Source of the DNA: Moraxellaceae bacterium
GTDB lineage: Bacteria > Pseudomonadota > Gammaproteobacteria > Burkholderiales > Rhodocyclaceae
Assembly: GCA_031119205.1 (NCBI GenBank)
Contig: JAVHYF010000008.1
Span: forward strand, 62,001 to 126,000
DNA: 64,000 nucleotides
Direction of reading: 5' to 3'
Below the pieces are notes generated by a model. It searched no databases. It worked only from the letters and a program-made list of their open reading frames with translations, and was not told the origin of the DNA. The translations under genes and the position numbers were made by a program. Below are positions 17,492 to 26,421 of the stretch, one piece after another; the stretch's first letter is position 1; each line of letters starts with the position of its first letter.

Positions 17492-17638
17492 ATCCTGTCA
17501 TTCTAGCGACAGCCGGCAACGATACGCGGAGAGACAATCCGCCCAGTCATCCTGAGCCTGCTGCGCGCAGCCACGACGCGTTCACCCCGCAGCCGCACGC
17601 AAAGGCGACGTACCCAACGCACAACCGACACGACGATC

Positions 17639-18637
17639 ATGCTGGACACCCTGAAGAAACTCTCGCGCGACTGGTTCCTGCTCGGCATGCTGCTGGCCGT
17701 GATCATCGCTTCCTTCGCGCCCGACATCGGTCGCAGCGGCGGCCTGCTGCATGCCGACGTGCTGTCGGACTACGGCATCTTCCTGATCTTCTTCCTGCAC
17801 GGCATCGGCCTGTCCACCGGCGCCCTGCTGAGCGGCCTGTCGCGTTGGCGCCTGCATGTGCTGGTGCAGGTGTTCACCTTCCTGGTGTTTCCGGCGCTGT
17901 GGTGGGTGCTCAACCTCGCGGTGGGCCGCTGGCTGCCGCAGGACCTGATGTTCGGCTTCTTCTACCTGTGCGCCCTGCCCTCGACGATCTCTTCGTCGGT
18001 GGCGATGACCAGCCTCGCGCGCGGCAACGTGCCCGCGGCCATCTTCAACGCCACGCTGTCCACGCTGCTGGGCATCTTCCTGACGCCGCTGCTGGTTAGC
18101 CTGCTGATGGGCCAGAGCGGCCAGCTCGACCTCGCCGAGGCGGTGCTGAAGATCGCCAAGCTGTTGTTGCTGCCCTTCGTCATCGGCCAGCTGCTGCGCC
18201 CGCTGTGGGGCGCGTGGTTCGCGCGCTACAAGAAGTACACCAACGTCATCGACCGCGCGGTCATCCTGCTGCTGGTGTTCTCCGCCTTCAGCGACTCGGT
18301 GGCGGATGGCCTGTGGAGCAAGTACGGGGTCGGACTCATCGTGCAGACGCTGATCGGCGCCGCAGTCATCCTGTTCATTGTGCTGAAGCTGACGAAGTTC
18401 GCCGCCCAGCGCGCCGGCTTCAACGTGGAAGACGAGATCACCGCGGTGTTCTGCGGCAGCAAAAAGACGCTGGCTTCCGGCGTGCCGATGGCCAAGCTGC
18501 TGTTCGGCAGCCACCCCGCCATCGGCGTCATCGTGCTGCCAATCATGTTCTACCACCAGCTGCAGTTGCTGACCTGCGCGGTGCTGGCACGCAAGTACGC
18601 CGCGCGCAGCGACGCGCCTGCTGCAAAGGCGAACTGA
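17639..18637 (+). CDS. Bile acid:sodium symporter-like (SBF/YfeH) transporter
   Basis: A 332-residue inner-membrane protein with about nine to ten hydrophobic segments. It belongs to the SBF-like group (YfeH type). The recognisable features are LPSTISSSVAMTSLARGN in the first half and AVFCGSKKTLASGVP in the second, the crossing-helix repeats of the BART fold. It probably moves an organic anion with sodium; the substrate is unknown. It is divergent from an AraC regulator and ends just before a terminator that serves the opposite strand. Confidence 0.9.
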   Translation: MLDTLKKLSRDWFLLGMLLAVIIASFAPDIGRSGGLLHADVLSDYGIFLIFFLHGIGLSTGALLSGLSRWRLHVLVQVFTFLVFPALWWVLNLAVGRWLPQDLMFGFFYLCALPSTISSSVAMTSLARGNVPAAIFNATLSTLLGIFLTPLLVSLLMGQSGQLDLAEAVLKIAKLLLLPFVIGQLLRPLWGAWFARYKKYTNVIDRAVILLLVFSAFSDSVADGLWSKYGVGLIVQTLIGAAVILFIVLKLTKFAAQRAGFNVEDEITAVFCGSKKTLASGVPMAKLLFGSHPAIGVIVLPIMFYHQLQLLTCAVLARKYAARSDAPAAKAN

Positions 18638-18664
18638 AACAAAGCCGCGGGCCGGCCCCGCGGC
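18636..18664 (-). terminator. Terminator after the GFA gene
   Basis: A perfect 8-bp GC stem (GCCGCGGG, loop CCGGC, CCCGCGGC; 18644-18664) is followed on the minus strand by TTTGTTTC. It sits four bases after the GFA stop and can also serve the convergent transporter gene. Confidence 0.7.
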
Positions 18665-18668
18665 AGCG

Positions 18669-19067
18669 CTACCAGTTGTTGCGGCCGTCCATCTGCTCGA
18701 TGGCCACGGTGGATAGGTCGAGCCCGTCCACCAGGCGCAGGTTGACCGCGTGGATGCGCTGCGTCGGCATGCCATCCGGGTTGCCGTCCTTCGGCGTGCC
18801 GTCGGCGTTGTACATCGAGGCCCAGTCCGGCGAATCACCCCAGGTCTGCATGCCGCAACGGCTGCACAGGTAGTGGTGGTTCATGCCGCTCTGCGAGTAC
18901 ATGCCCTGCGCCTCCGCCGACAGGATCTTCAGCGCACCGGCCGGGTAGTAGGCCCAGATGGCGCCGGTGCGGAAGCAGAAGCTGCAGTTGCATTCCTTGG
19001 CGTGGGTGGGCGTATCGGGCAGTTCGATCTTCGTGCCACCGCAGTGACAGCTGGCGATCAGCGACAT
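18669..19067 (-). CDS. GFA/CENP-V family zinc-binding protein
   Basis: A 132-residue protein of the glutathione-dependent formaldehyde-activating (GFA) fold. The zinc-ligand pattern is visible: SCHCGG at 6-11, ECNCSFC around residue 26 and CSRCGMQ around 69-75. The family is often labelled S-(hydroxymethyl)glutathione synthase, but most members have no shown activity, so only the fold and zinc binding are supported. An inverted repeat at 19109-19131, 42 bp upstream, is a possible operator. Confidence 0.88.
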   Translation of the reverse strand: MSLIASCHCGGTKIELPDTPTHAKECNCSFCFRTGAIWAYYPAGALKILSAEAQGMYSQSGMNHHYLCSRCGMQTWGDSPDWASMYNADGTPKDGNPDGMPTQRIHAVNLRLVDGLDLSTVAIEQMDGRNNW

Positions 19068-19108
19068 GGCGCTCTCCTCGGGTGTGGGAGCGCAGACTCT
19101 AGGCGCAG

Positions 19109-19131
19109 CTGCTGACAGTTTCTGTCAGCAG
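19109..19131. promoter_or_regulatory. Perfect inverted repeat upstream of GFA gene
   Basis: CTGCTGACAG TTT CTGTCAGCAG, a 10-bp perfect inverted repeat with an extra half-site CTGTCA at 19133-19138. There is no T-run, so it is more likely an operator for the GFA gene than a terminator for the oxidoreductase that ends at 19183. Confidence 0.5.
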
Positions 19132-19182
19132 ACTGTCATGAGGTGCCGCCTGCCCACCCGCTGATCTACCCGCACAGACGCC

Positions 19183-20205
19183 CTACAGCTTCACCACCAG
19201 CTTGCCGAAGTTGCCGCCTTCCAGCAGGCCGATAAAGGCAACGGGTGCGTTCTCCAGTCCGCTCACCACGTTCTCGCGCAGCTTCACCTTGCCGCTGGCG
19301 ACCCACTCGCCCATCTCGCGACGGAAGCGGTCGAAGCGTTCGCCGTAGTGGTCGAGGATGATGAAGCCCTGCATGCGCACGCGCTTCTGCAACACCGCGG
19401 CCAGCAGTTGCGGGGCGCGGTCGACGCCACCGGACGAAGCATCGTTGTAGTGGGCGATGAAGCCACACAGCGGAATGCGCGCGCCGATGTTCAGCAGCGG
19501 CAGCACGGCGTCGAGCACCTCGCCGCCGACGTTCTCGAAGTACACGTCGACGCCGTCCGGGCAGGCCGCAGCGAGACGTTCCGCAAGCTGTGGCGCACGG
19601 CGGTCCAGGCACAGGTCAAAGCCGAGCTCCTCCACCGCGTGACGACACTTGTCCGCACCACTGGCAACGCCCACTACGCGCGCACCACGCAGCTTCGCCA
19701 ACTGCCCCACCACGGCACCCACCGCACCGGTAGCCGCCGCGACCACCAGGGTCTCGCCGGGCTGCACCTGGCCGATGTCGTTCAGCCCCACCCAGGCGGT
19801 GAAGCCGGGCATGCCGAGTCCGCCCAGGGCCAGCGAGGGCTGCGGCGTGTCGCCCAGTGGCAGCAGGTCGCTGCCATCGGACAACGCGTAGTCCTGCCAG
19901 CCGGCATTGGCGAGCACCTGCTCGCCTTCACGGAAGCGCGGATTGCGCGAGGCGACGACACGACTCACGGTGCCGCCCACCATCGGCGCACCGAGCGCGA
20001 CCGAAGGTGCGTAGGCCGGGCCGATCTCCTCCATGAGGTTGCGCATGTACGGGTCCAGCGACAGGTACTCGGTGCGCAGCAGCACCTGCCCTTCTGCCGG
20101 CGCCGGTAGCGGCTGCGTGTCGAGGCGGAAGTCCTGCGCCACCGGCCGGCCCTTCGGGCGCGCGGCGAGCAGGATGCGGCGATTCACTTGTGCGGTTTGC
20201 GACAT
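19183..20205 (-). CDS. NADP-dependent MDR oxidoreductase (CurA/leukotriene B4 dehydrogenase-like)
   Basis: A 340-residue zinc-free medium-chain reductase. It opens with the substrate domain (RTEYLSLDPYMRNLM) and then a Rossmann domain with the NADP loop AAATGAVGAVVGQLAK (about 150-165), and ends with VAFIGLLEGGNFGKLVVKL. Family members reduce the C=C bond of alpha,beta-unsaturated aldehydes and ketones. The start at 20205 follows GGGAGA on the minus strand. It is 26 bp downstream of the MFS exporter gene and probably in one operon with it. Confidence 0.92.
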   Translation of the reverse strand: MSQTAQVNRRILLAARPKGRPVAQDFRLDTQPLPAPAEGQVLLRTEYLSLDPYMRNLMEEIGPAYAPSVALGAPMVGGTVSRVVASRNPRFREGEQVLANAGWQDYALSDGSDLLPLGDTPQPSLALGGLGMPGFTAWVGLNDIGQVQPGETLVVAAATGAVGAVVGQLAKLRGARVVGVASGADKCRHAVEELGFDLCLDRRAPQLAERLAAACPDGVDVYFENVGGEVLDAVLPLLNIGARIPLCGFIAHYNDASSGGVDRAPQLLAAVLQKRVRMQGFIILDHYGERFDRFRREMGEWVASGKVKLRENVVSGLENAPVAFIGLLEGGNFGKLVVKL

Positions 20206-20231
20206 GGCGATCTCCCGTTGTATCCAACTTG

Positions 20232-21482
20232 TCAGTGAGCGGCCTGCACGCGCACCGTGCCGCCGCCACGCGGACCGAATGCGAAGACCAGCAGGGTGCC
20301 CAGCGTCAGCGCGACCGCGGCGAAGGCCGGACCGCCGAGCGCGCCGATGTGTTCGACCAGCAGGCCACCACCGATGGCCCCACTGGCGATCGCGATCTGG
20401 AAGGCCGCCACCAGCAGGCCACCCACGCCCTCGGCATGGTCCGGCGCGGCACGCACGATCCAGGTCTGGAAGCCGACCGGGAAGGCACCAAAGGCGAAGC
20501 CCCACACGGCGACCGACACCGCCGTGACGCCCGCCGACGCCCCGGCCAGCAACAGCGTGACCGCCGCCAGCGCGATCACCGCACCGCCGAAGACGATGGC
20601 ATGCCGTTCGCTGCGCTCGGCGATGAAGCCACCGGCGAAATTGCCGAAGAAGCCGCCGATGCCATAGCCGAGCAGTACGCCGGAGATCGCGCTGACCGAC
20701 AGGTGGGTGACTTCTTCCATCAAGGGGCGGATGTAGGTGAAGCCGGCGAAGTGGCCGGAGATCACCAGCAGCACTGCCAGCAACGCGACGCGCACATTGC
20801 CGCGGCCCATCAGCTCGAAGAGCACGCGCAGGCTGGGGTTGTCGCGCGGTGGCAGGCGCGGGATGGTGAAGACCTGCGCCAGCAGGGTCACCACGCTGAC
20901 CACGCCGGCCGCGACGAAGGCGCTGCGCCAGCCCCACAGATCACCCATGTAGGCACCGATGGGCGCCGCGCAGACGGTGGCCACTGACACACCTGTGAGC
21001 ACAACCGACATGGCACGCGCGAACAGGGCATCCGGCACCAGCCGCATCGCCATCGCCGCGGCCATCGACCAGAAACCGCCGAGCGCCACGCCCAGCATCA
21101 GGCGCGCAGCCAGCAGCACGCCGAAGCTGGACGCGGTGGCCGAGAGGATGTTGGAAACGACGAGCAGCACGGTGAGCGCCAGCAGCACGCGCTTGCGGTC
21201 CAGGCTGCGCGTCGCCAGCGGAATGGTGGGCGCGGCAACGGCGGCGATCATGGCCGTGGCGGTGACGGCCTGGCCGGCGGCGCCGACCGACACACCGAGA
21301 TCCGCCGCCATCGCGGTGAGCAGGCTGGCGGGCAGGAACTCGGCGGTGACCAGGCCGAACACACCCAGCGCCAGCGCGGTGATGCCTGCCCAGTTGGATT
21401 CGATGACGGGGGTCGCTGGGGCTGCGCCCGGGCTGGCGCTGTGCGGCGCGGCCGCAGCGTCGTGGCGGTGGGTGTCGTGCAT
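20232..21482 (-). CDS. MFS transporter, drug/sugar efflux (DHA1-like)
   Basis: A 416-residue major facilitator with twelve predicted membrane segments after a His/Ala-rich cytosolic tail (1-30). Visible motifs are LATRSLDRKRVLLALTVLLV (motif A region, 2-3 loop) and GFVTAEFLP-like GLVTAEFLPASLL in helix 1, as in AraJ/YdhP-type exporters. The substrate is unknown. It is divergent from an AraC regulator at 21586 with a short, palindrome-bearing intergenic region, and is followed by an enone-reductase-like gene, so the unit looks like an export-and-detoxify operon. Confidence 0.9.
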   Translation of the reverse strand: MHDTHRHDAAAAPHSASPGAAPATPVIESNWAGITALALGVFGLVTAEFLPASLLTAMAADLGVSVGAAGQAVTATAMIAAVAAPTIPLATRSLDRKRVLLALTVLLVVSNILSATASSFGVLLAARLMLGVALGGFWSMAAAMAMRLVPDALFARAMSVVLTGVSVATVCAAPIGAYMGDLWGWRSAFVAAGVVSVVTLLAQVFTIPRLPPRDNPSLRVLFELMGRGNVRVALLAVLLVISGHFAGFTYIRPLMEEVTHLSVSAISGVLLGYGIGGFFGNFAGGFIAERSERHAIVFGGAVIALAAVTLLLAGASAGVTAVSVAVWGFAFGAFPVGFQTWIVRAAPDHAEGVGGLLVAAFQIAIASGAIGGGLLVEHIGALGGPAFAAVALTLGTLLVFAFGPRGGGTVRVQAAH

Positions 21483-21555
21483 GGGATGCCTTCTCGTGGG
21501 CGGTGGGGGATTCAACCCGGAGGGGTTGAAAGGTTCCCGCAGCTTAGGGGTATGA

Positions 21556-21577
21556 TTCCGGCGTTTCCATGCCGGAA
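21556..21577. promoter_or_regulatory. Inverted repeat between MFS and AraC genes
   Basis: TTCCGGC, 8-base spacer, GCCGGAA, ending nine bases before the AraC start. It is well placed as an operator for autoregulation and for the divergent MFS gene. This is inference from position and symmetry only. Confidence 0.4.
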
Positions 21578-21585
21578 AAGCCAGA

Positions 21586-22608
21586 ATGCTTGCCGATTCG
21601 TCCAAGACTTCGTCTAGAGACTTATCCAGACACGGAAAGCCCGAGGCCAGCGACGCCCTGACCGAGATGCTGCGCGGCCTGCGCCTGGACGGCGTGGAGT
21701 ACGGCCGCTGCGAACTGCACGGGCCCTGGGCCATCGCCTTCCCCGCCCAGACCACGCCGCGCTTCCATTTCGTGGCGCATGGCGCCTGCTGGCTGCGCGC
21801 CGGCGAGCAGGACTGGGTGCGCATGAATCCGGGCGATGCAGTGCTGCTGCCACGCGGCATCGCGCATGTGCTGGCGAGCGCCCCGGATGTGCCGCCGGTG
21901 ACGATCTGCAGCCTGCCGCGCGCCGCGGTGTCCGACGACATCTACCTCGTCAGCGACGACACGGCGGTGGATCACGCACCGCCCTCGCACACCATGTTCT
22001 GCGGCAGCATGCGTTTCAACCTCGACCCGCTGCATCCACTCGTGGCGATGATGCCGGACGCGATGCGCGCGGGTGATCTGTCGCAGCGCGACCCCGCCGT
22101 GCCCGCCTTGCTGGAGGCGATGGAGCGCGAAGTCGCGCTGGACCGCATCGGTGCCTGCGGCATCCTCGCGCGACTGGCCGACGTGCTCGCGGCGAGCATC
22201 ATCCGCGCCTGGGTGGAGTGCGGCTGTGCGGACCCCACCGGCTGGATCGCCGCGGTGCGTTGTCCGCAGATCGGCCGCGTGCTCGCCGCCATCCACCGCG
22301 AACCGGAACGCGACTGGACGGTGCCGATGCTGGCCGACGTCATGGGCGCCTCGCGCTCACGCTTCGCCGAGGCCTTCACCAGCTCTGTCGGTGAAACCCC
22401 GGCGAAGTACGTGGCGCGCGTGAAGATGTTCCAGGCCCGCCGCTGGATCGCGCAGGAAGGCATGCGCATCACGGTGGCGGCCAACCGCCTCGGCTACGAT
22501 TCCGAGGCCTCGTTCAGCCGCGCCTTCAAACGCATCATCGGCCATTCGCCGAGCGAGGCACGTCGGCAACAGCCCGCAGCGGGTCTCATCGCGGCCGCGT
22601 CGGTCTGA
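21586..22608 (+). CDS. AraC-family regulator with cupin ligand domain
   Basis: A 340-residue regulator with a cupin_6-type N-terminal domain (MNPGDAVLLPRGIAHVLAS) and C-terminal helix-turn-helix pair (WTVPMLADVMGASRSRFAEA, ITVAANRLGYDSEASFSRA). It is the same architecture as the AraC protein at 9065. It is divergent from the MFS/oxidoreductase operon, which it most likely controls. The ribosome site GGAAAAG overlaps the right half of the inverted repeat. Confidence 0.92.
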   Translation: MLADSSKTSSRDLSRHGKPEASDALTEMLRGLRLDGVEYGRCELHGPWAIAFPAQTTPRFHFVAHGACWLRAGEQDWVRMNPGDAVLLPRGIAHVLASAPDVPPVTICSLPRAAVSDDIYLVSDDTAVDHAPPSHTMFCGSMRFNLDPLHPLVAMMPDAMRAGDLSQRDPAVPALLEAMEREVALDRIGACGILARLADVLAASIIRAWVECGCADPTGWIAAVRCPQIGRVLAAIHREPERDWTVPMLADVMGASRSRFAEAFTSSVGETPAKYVARVKMFQARRWIAQEGMRITVAANRLGYDSEASFSRAFKRIIGHSPSEARRQQPAAGLIAAASV

Positions 22609-22653
22609 TTGGTCCCCGGCTGATCGCCGGCCTCTCCCGGCACCGGCCAACGA

Positions 22654-23376
22654 TCAATCCGCCACGATTGCCGCCAGGCGCGGACGCAGTTCCTCCAGCG
22701 TCACATGCCCGGCGAAACCACCACTGCTGCTCGCCACCGCCTTGCGTTCGATGGCGGTGGCGAACTGCCAGGCCGGGTCCTGCTGGATGCGCGCCAGATA
22801 GCGCGCCACGTTGGGGTAGTCGCGCGCCGCATCGAACAGGCGGTGATAGGCCGCCCAGCGCGCGATGCCCGGCAGGTAGGCATCCGCCACCGTGCGCTGC
22901 CCGCCCACCAGCCAGTCGCGTGTCGCCAGCAGGGCGTCCAGCGTGGCGAAGTTCTGCGCCACGTCCGCACTGCCGAGACGCGTGAGCACAGTTCGCGTGG
23001 CGTCGTCAGCGTCCTGCATTTCGTAGGCAGCCCATAGCGGCGCGAAGGCCGCGAAGAAATCGGTGGTGAGGAAGCTCAGCATCTGGGCGAGCTGGTCGTT
23101 CCCGCGCGTGCCGGGCGCAAAGCCGAGGCCACGCTCCGGTGCGCGCGCCGCGATATGCGACAGGATGGCCGCGCTTTCGCTGAGCGGCTGGTTGGCCGCA
23201 TCCAGGTAGCCGGGCGTCAGGTTGCGAGGATTGACCTTCGCGTACAGCGCCGGCCAGGGGTGCTCCAGCATCTCGATGCGGCACAGCTGGTAGGGCTCGC
23301 CCAGCCATTCCAGCGCGACGATGGAACCGAAAGAGCAGCCTTGCGGCACGCCGTAGAACAGGACAGGGGTGTTCAT
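22654..23376 (-). CDS. Glutathione S-transferase family protein
   Basis: A 240-residue GST with thioredoxin-like N-terminal domain (VLFYGVPQGCSFGSIVALEW; the segment QPLSESAAILSHIA binds the glutathione gamma-glutamyl group) and an all-helical C-terminal domain with the N-capping motif TVADAYLPGIARW. The Cys in PQGCSFGS sits near the usual catalytic position. The start follows GGAGGT. It is divergent from a WYL regulator (110 bp between starts). Confidence 0.92.
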   Translation of the reverse strand: MNTPVLFYGVPQGCSFGSIVALEWLGEPYQLCRIEMLEHPWPALYAKVNPRNLTPGYLDAANQPLSESAAILSHIAARAPERGLGFAPGTRGNDQLAQMLSFLTTDFFAAFAPLWAAYEMQDADDATRTVLTRLGSADVAQNFATLDALLATRDWLVGGQRTVADAYLPGIARWAAYHRLFDAARDYPNVARYLARIQQDPAWQFATAIERKAVASSSGGFAGHVTLEELRPRLAAIVAD

Positions 23377-23485
23377 GATGTGGACCTCCATGCGGGTTGT
23401 GGAGCGTCCAGCCTGCGCGCGAAACAGGTTAGATTCCGCCCTGTATCGGACGCAGCCTGTGTCGACCTGCAAACGGAAGGAACGG

Positions 23486-24511
23486 ATGGCCCGACCCACC
23501 ACGCGCGTGCTCGCCTTACTGGAGCTGCTGCAGACCCATCGCCAGATCAGCGGCACGGAACTGGCGCAGCGGCTGGAGGTGGACGTGCGCACGCTGCGCC
23601 GTTACGTCGCCACGCTGGAAGAGCTGGGCATCCCGATCACCACGCAGCGTGGGCGCTTCGGTGGCTACAGCCTGGTGCCCGGCTTCCGCGTGCCGCCCCT
23701 GATGTTCACGCAGGACGAAACGCTGGCCGTGGCGCTGGGCCTGCTGGCAGCGCGACGCCTGGGCATGGAACAGGCCGCACCCGCCATCGAGGGCGCACAT
23801 GCCAAGCTGGAACGCGTGATGCCGCCGGCCCTGCGCAAGCGCCTGCGCGCGCTGGCCGAGCACGCCACGCTGACGCAGCCGGCAGAGCCAAGCACGCATG
23901 CCCGCGCGCAACCAGCAGGCCGCGACGCCGACCTCGTGGCACTGGCGCTGGCCATCCAGTCGCAGCAACGCGTGCGCATGGTCTACAGCGACGACGCCGG
24001 TGCTGCCAGCACGCGCGACATCGACCCCTACGGCCTGGTGTTCCGCCGCGGCCACTGGTACGTCAGCGGCCACTGCCACCTGCGCAACGGCCTGCGCTCC
24101 TTCCGGCTGGACCGGCTGCGCGACGTGACGCCACTGCCGCACAGCTTCCTGCGGCCGGGGGACTTCGACGCCGCCGCCCACCTGGACCACAGCATCGCCA
24201 CGCTGCCACGACCGATCGCGCTGCGCGTGCTGCTGCACACCGATGCCGCGCAGGCAGTCGCGGAGCTGGGCACGCAGATCGGCCTGCTGCTGCCACATGA
24301 CGAAGGCATCCTTCTGGAGGCGCGCACCGAGAGCCTCACCTGGTTCGCGCGCCAGCTCGCCCGCCTTCCCTTCGCGTTCACCGTGCTGGAACCTGCCTCC
24401 CTGCGCGAAGCCGTGAGGGCGCACGCACAAGGATTGTTGCGGAACGTGACGGACGCCGACGCCACGCCGCCAACCACACCGACCAGACGCTCACGCCCGA
24501 GCAGAGCGTGA
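23486..24511 (+). CDS. HTH-WYL domain transcriptional regulator
   Basis: A 341-residue regulator: N-terminal winged helix-turn-helix (1-60, ISGTELAQRLEVDVRTLRRY), a linker, then a WYL domain (about 150-230, DIDPYGLVFRRGHWYVSGHC and SFRLDRLRDV) and a C-terminal WCX extension. WYL domains sense ligands, often nucleic acid or nucleotide, and these YafY-like proteins usually control a neighbouring gene. The GST gene is divergent and is the natural candidate target. The ATG at 23486 follows GGAAGG. Confidence 0.92.
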   Translation: MARPTTRVLALLELLQTHRQISGTELAQRLEVDVRTLRRYVATLEELGIPITTQRGRFGGYSLVPGFRVPPLMFTQDETLAVALGLLAARRLGMEQAAPAIEGAHAKLERVMPPALRKRLRALAEHATLTQPAEPSTHARAQPAGRDADLVALALAIQSQQRVRMVYSDDAGAASTRDIDPYGLVFRRGHWYVSGHCHLRNGLRSFRLDRLRDVTPLPHSFLRPGDFDAAAHLDHSIATLPRPIALRVLLHTDAAQAVAELGTQIGLLLPHDEGILLEARTESLTWFARQLARLPFAFTVLEPASLREAVRAHAQGLLRNVTDADATPPTTPTRRSRPSRA

Positions 24512-24654
24512 CGGAATGCACGCTGGCGATGAACGCTTTGTGACCATCTCCGTGAAACCATCCATTCCGCCGGGAGCAAGGCAGGGCGCGGCGTTCCGGC
24601 TTGATGCCGGCTCAGGAATCTATGCCTTTTTACGTATGTTCATGTTCTGGGGCA

Positions 24655-24682
24655 TAAAGTCTTAAGCGTGTCGCGGCGATGA
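24655..24682 (+). promoter_or_regulatory. FliA (sigma28)-like promoter of aer
   Basis: TAAAGTCT, 12 bases, GGCGATGA. This matches the flagellar sigma28 consensus TAAAGTTT-N11-GCCGATAA at 7 of 8 and 6 of 8 positions, with one extra spacer base. The -10 element overlaps the first possible ATG (24679), so transcription should begin after it and the ATG at 24760 is the better start. Confidence 0.6.
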
Positions 24683-24759
24683 TTGATCGACAGGAGTCAA
24701 CCGGCACGCGACAGACCCAAGGGCGCGCGGCCCCGATCATCAACCAGACCGCAGACCGC

Positions 24760-26382
24760 ATGCGCACCAACCTTCCCGTGATCGACGTCGAGACGCCGAT
24801 CCCTGCCGACGTCTTCATCTATTCCCGTACCGATCTGAAGGGCCTGATCACCGAGGCCAATGCGGCCTTTGCCGAGATCAGCGGCTTCCAGCGCGAGGAG
24901 ATGCTGGGCCAGCCGCACAACATCGTGCGCCACCCCGACATGCCGCCCGAGGCCTTCGACGACATGTGGCGCACGCTCAAGTCCGGCCGCCCCTGGAAAG
25001 GCATCGTCAAGAACCGCCGCAAGGATGGCGGCTACTACTGGGTGGAGGCCAACGTGTCGCCGGTGCGCGAGAACGGCTCCGTCGTCGGCTTCCAGTCCGT
25101 GCGCTCACGCCCGAGCCGCGAGCAGATCGCCGCCGCGACCGAGGCCTACCGCCGCCTGCGGGAAGGAGATGCCAGCATCGAGGTGGACAACGGTCGTGTG
25201 CGCCAGCGCTACGGCGCGCTGTCGCTGCGCGCGCGTGATCTTTCCTTCCAGCTCTACACGCTTGTAGCTCTCGCTGCCGTCGCCGCCTGCCTGCTGCTGA
25301 CCGGCAACGCGGTTCCCGCCGGCATCGCTCAAGGGCTGGGCATCGTGCTGCTGCTCGCCTGTCTGCTCACCGGTGGCTGGCTGCTGCCGCGCAGCTTCCG
25401 CCACCTGCACGACATCGAGGAATCGCTGGCCGGTGTGCTGTCGCGCGGCGACCTGGTGACCTCCATGGCCACCCCGCGCAGCGACATCATCGGCCGCATC
25501 GCCACCCGTCTCGACAGCCTGCTGGCCGCCACGCGCGCCACGCTGCAGATCATCGGCGACGCCACCCGCGAAGTGTCGTCTTCCACTGGCAGCCTGAATG
25601 ACGATATGGGCCGCCTGGTCAGTACCTCGGACGCGCAGAGCAACGAGACCTCGAACGCCGCCGCTGGCATCGAGGAGATGACGGTTTCGATCAGCGAAGT
25701 GGCCGCCCATGTGCGCGACACCCACGGCATATCGCGCGAGGTGCAGGCCTGCGCGGAACGTGGTGCCAGCCTGTCGGAACAGGCACGCGCCGCCATCGAA
25801 GCGCTGTCCGGCACGGTGGGCAGTTCCGCCGGCACGGTGGAGAAGCTGGGTGAAGGCACGCAGGAAGTCGGTCAGATCGCCCGCGTGATCAAGGAGATTG
25901 CAGAGCAGACCAACCTGCTGGCGCTGAACGCCGCCATCGAGGCTGCACGCGCCGGCGAGCAGGGGCGTGGCTTCGCGGTGGTGGCCGACGAGGTGCGCAA
26001 GCTGGCCGAACGCACCACGACCGCGACGCGCGAGATCGACGACGTGATCGCGCGTATCCAGAACGACACCGAGGCCGCCGTGCAGGGCATGCGCCAGAGC
26101 GCGCAGCAGGTCGAGGGCAGCGTGGCGCTGGTGCGCGAAGCGCGTGTCGCGCTGGACGAGATCCAGGCCCAGGCGCGCGGGCTGCAGTCGCGCGTCGGCG
26201 AAATTTCGCACACCGCCAACGAGCAGACCACGGCCATGGAACACATGGCCCGCGGCCTGGAGCGCATCGCCCGCGAGACGGAAGAGAACGTCGAAGTGGC
26301 ACGCGATACACAAAGCCTCGCCCATCGCCTGGACGACAACGTGGACCGCATGAGCAAGGCGGTGCGTCAGTACCGCATCTGA
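24760..26382 (+). CDS. aer: Aer-type PAS methyl-accepting chemotaxis protein (redox/aerotaxis receptor)
   Basis: A 540-residue chemoreceptor. Residues about 5-120 are an Aer PAS domain that binds FAD in the family ([39 protein letters not shown]). Two adjoining membrane segments follow (about 165-215) with almost no periplasmic part, as in Aer. Then come a short HAMP-like region and the signalling coiled coil, whose hairpin tip [20 protein letters not shown] and [20 protein letters not shown] is fully conserved. It senses redox or electron-transport state and feeds CheA/CheW. A longer start at 24679 would fall in the sigma28-like -10 element, so 24760 is preferred. No other chemotaxis or flagellar gene is in the window. 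Confidence 0.92.
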   Translation: MRTNLPVIDVETPIPADVFIYSRTDLKGLITEANAAFAEISGFQREEMLGQPHNIVRHPDMPPEAFDDMWRTLKSGRPWKGIVKNRRKDGGYYWVEANVSPVRENGSVVGFQSVRSRPSREQIAAATEAYRRLREGDASIEVDNGRVRQRYGALSLRARDLSFQLYTLVALAAVAACLLLTGNAVPAGIAQGLGIVLLLACLLTGGWLLPRSFRHLHDIEESLAGVLSRGDLVTSMATPRSDIIGRIATRLDSLLAATRATLQIIGDATREVSSSTGSLNDDMGRLVSTSDAQSNETSNAAAGIEEMTVSISEVAAHVRDTHGISREVQACAERGASLSEQARAAIEALSGTVGSSAGTVEKLGEGTQEVGQIARVIKEIAEQTNLLALNAAIEAARAGEQGRGFAVVADEVRKLAERTTTATREIDDVIARIQNDTEAAVQGMRQSAQQVEGSVALVREARVALDEIQAQARGLQSRVGEISHTANEQTTAMEHMARGLERIARETEENVEVARDTQSLAHRLDDNVDRMSKAVRQYRI

Positions 26383-26388
26383 CACGGC

Positions 26389-26405
26389 GCGGGGCCATGC
26401 CCCGC
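26389..26405. terminator. Hairpin between convergent aer and hydantoinase genes
   Basis: GCGGGGC CAT GCCCCGC, a perfect 7-bp stem in the 39-bp gap between two convergent stops. There is no T-run on either strand, so it is a weak or factor-aided terminator at best. Confidence 0.45.
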
Positions 26406-26421
26406 TCCCTGCAGTCAGCAA

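Noticed and set aside
18644-18664. Terminator for the SBF transporter on the plus strand
   Set aside because: The T-run lies on the minus-strand side only, so it is assigned to the GFA gene. It may still help the plus strand.
24679-24759. Upstream ATG for aer at 24679
   Set aside because: It falls inside the sigma28-like -10 element, and the added 27 residues have no family match.
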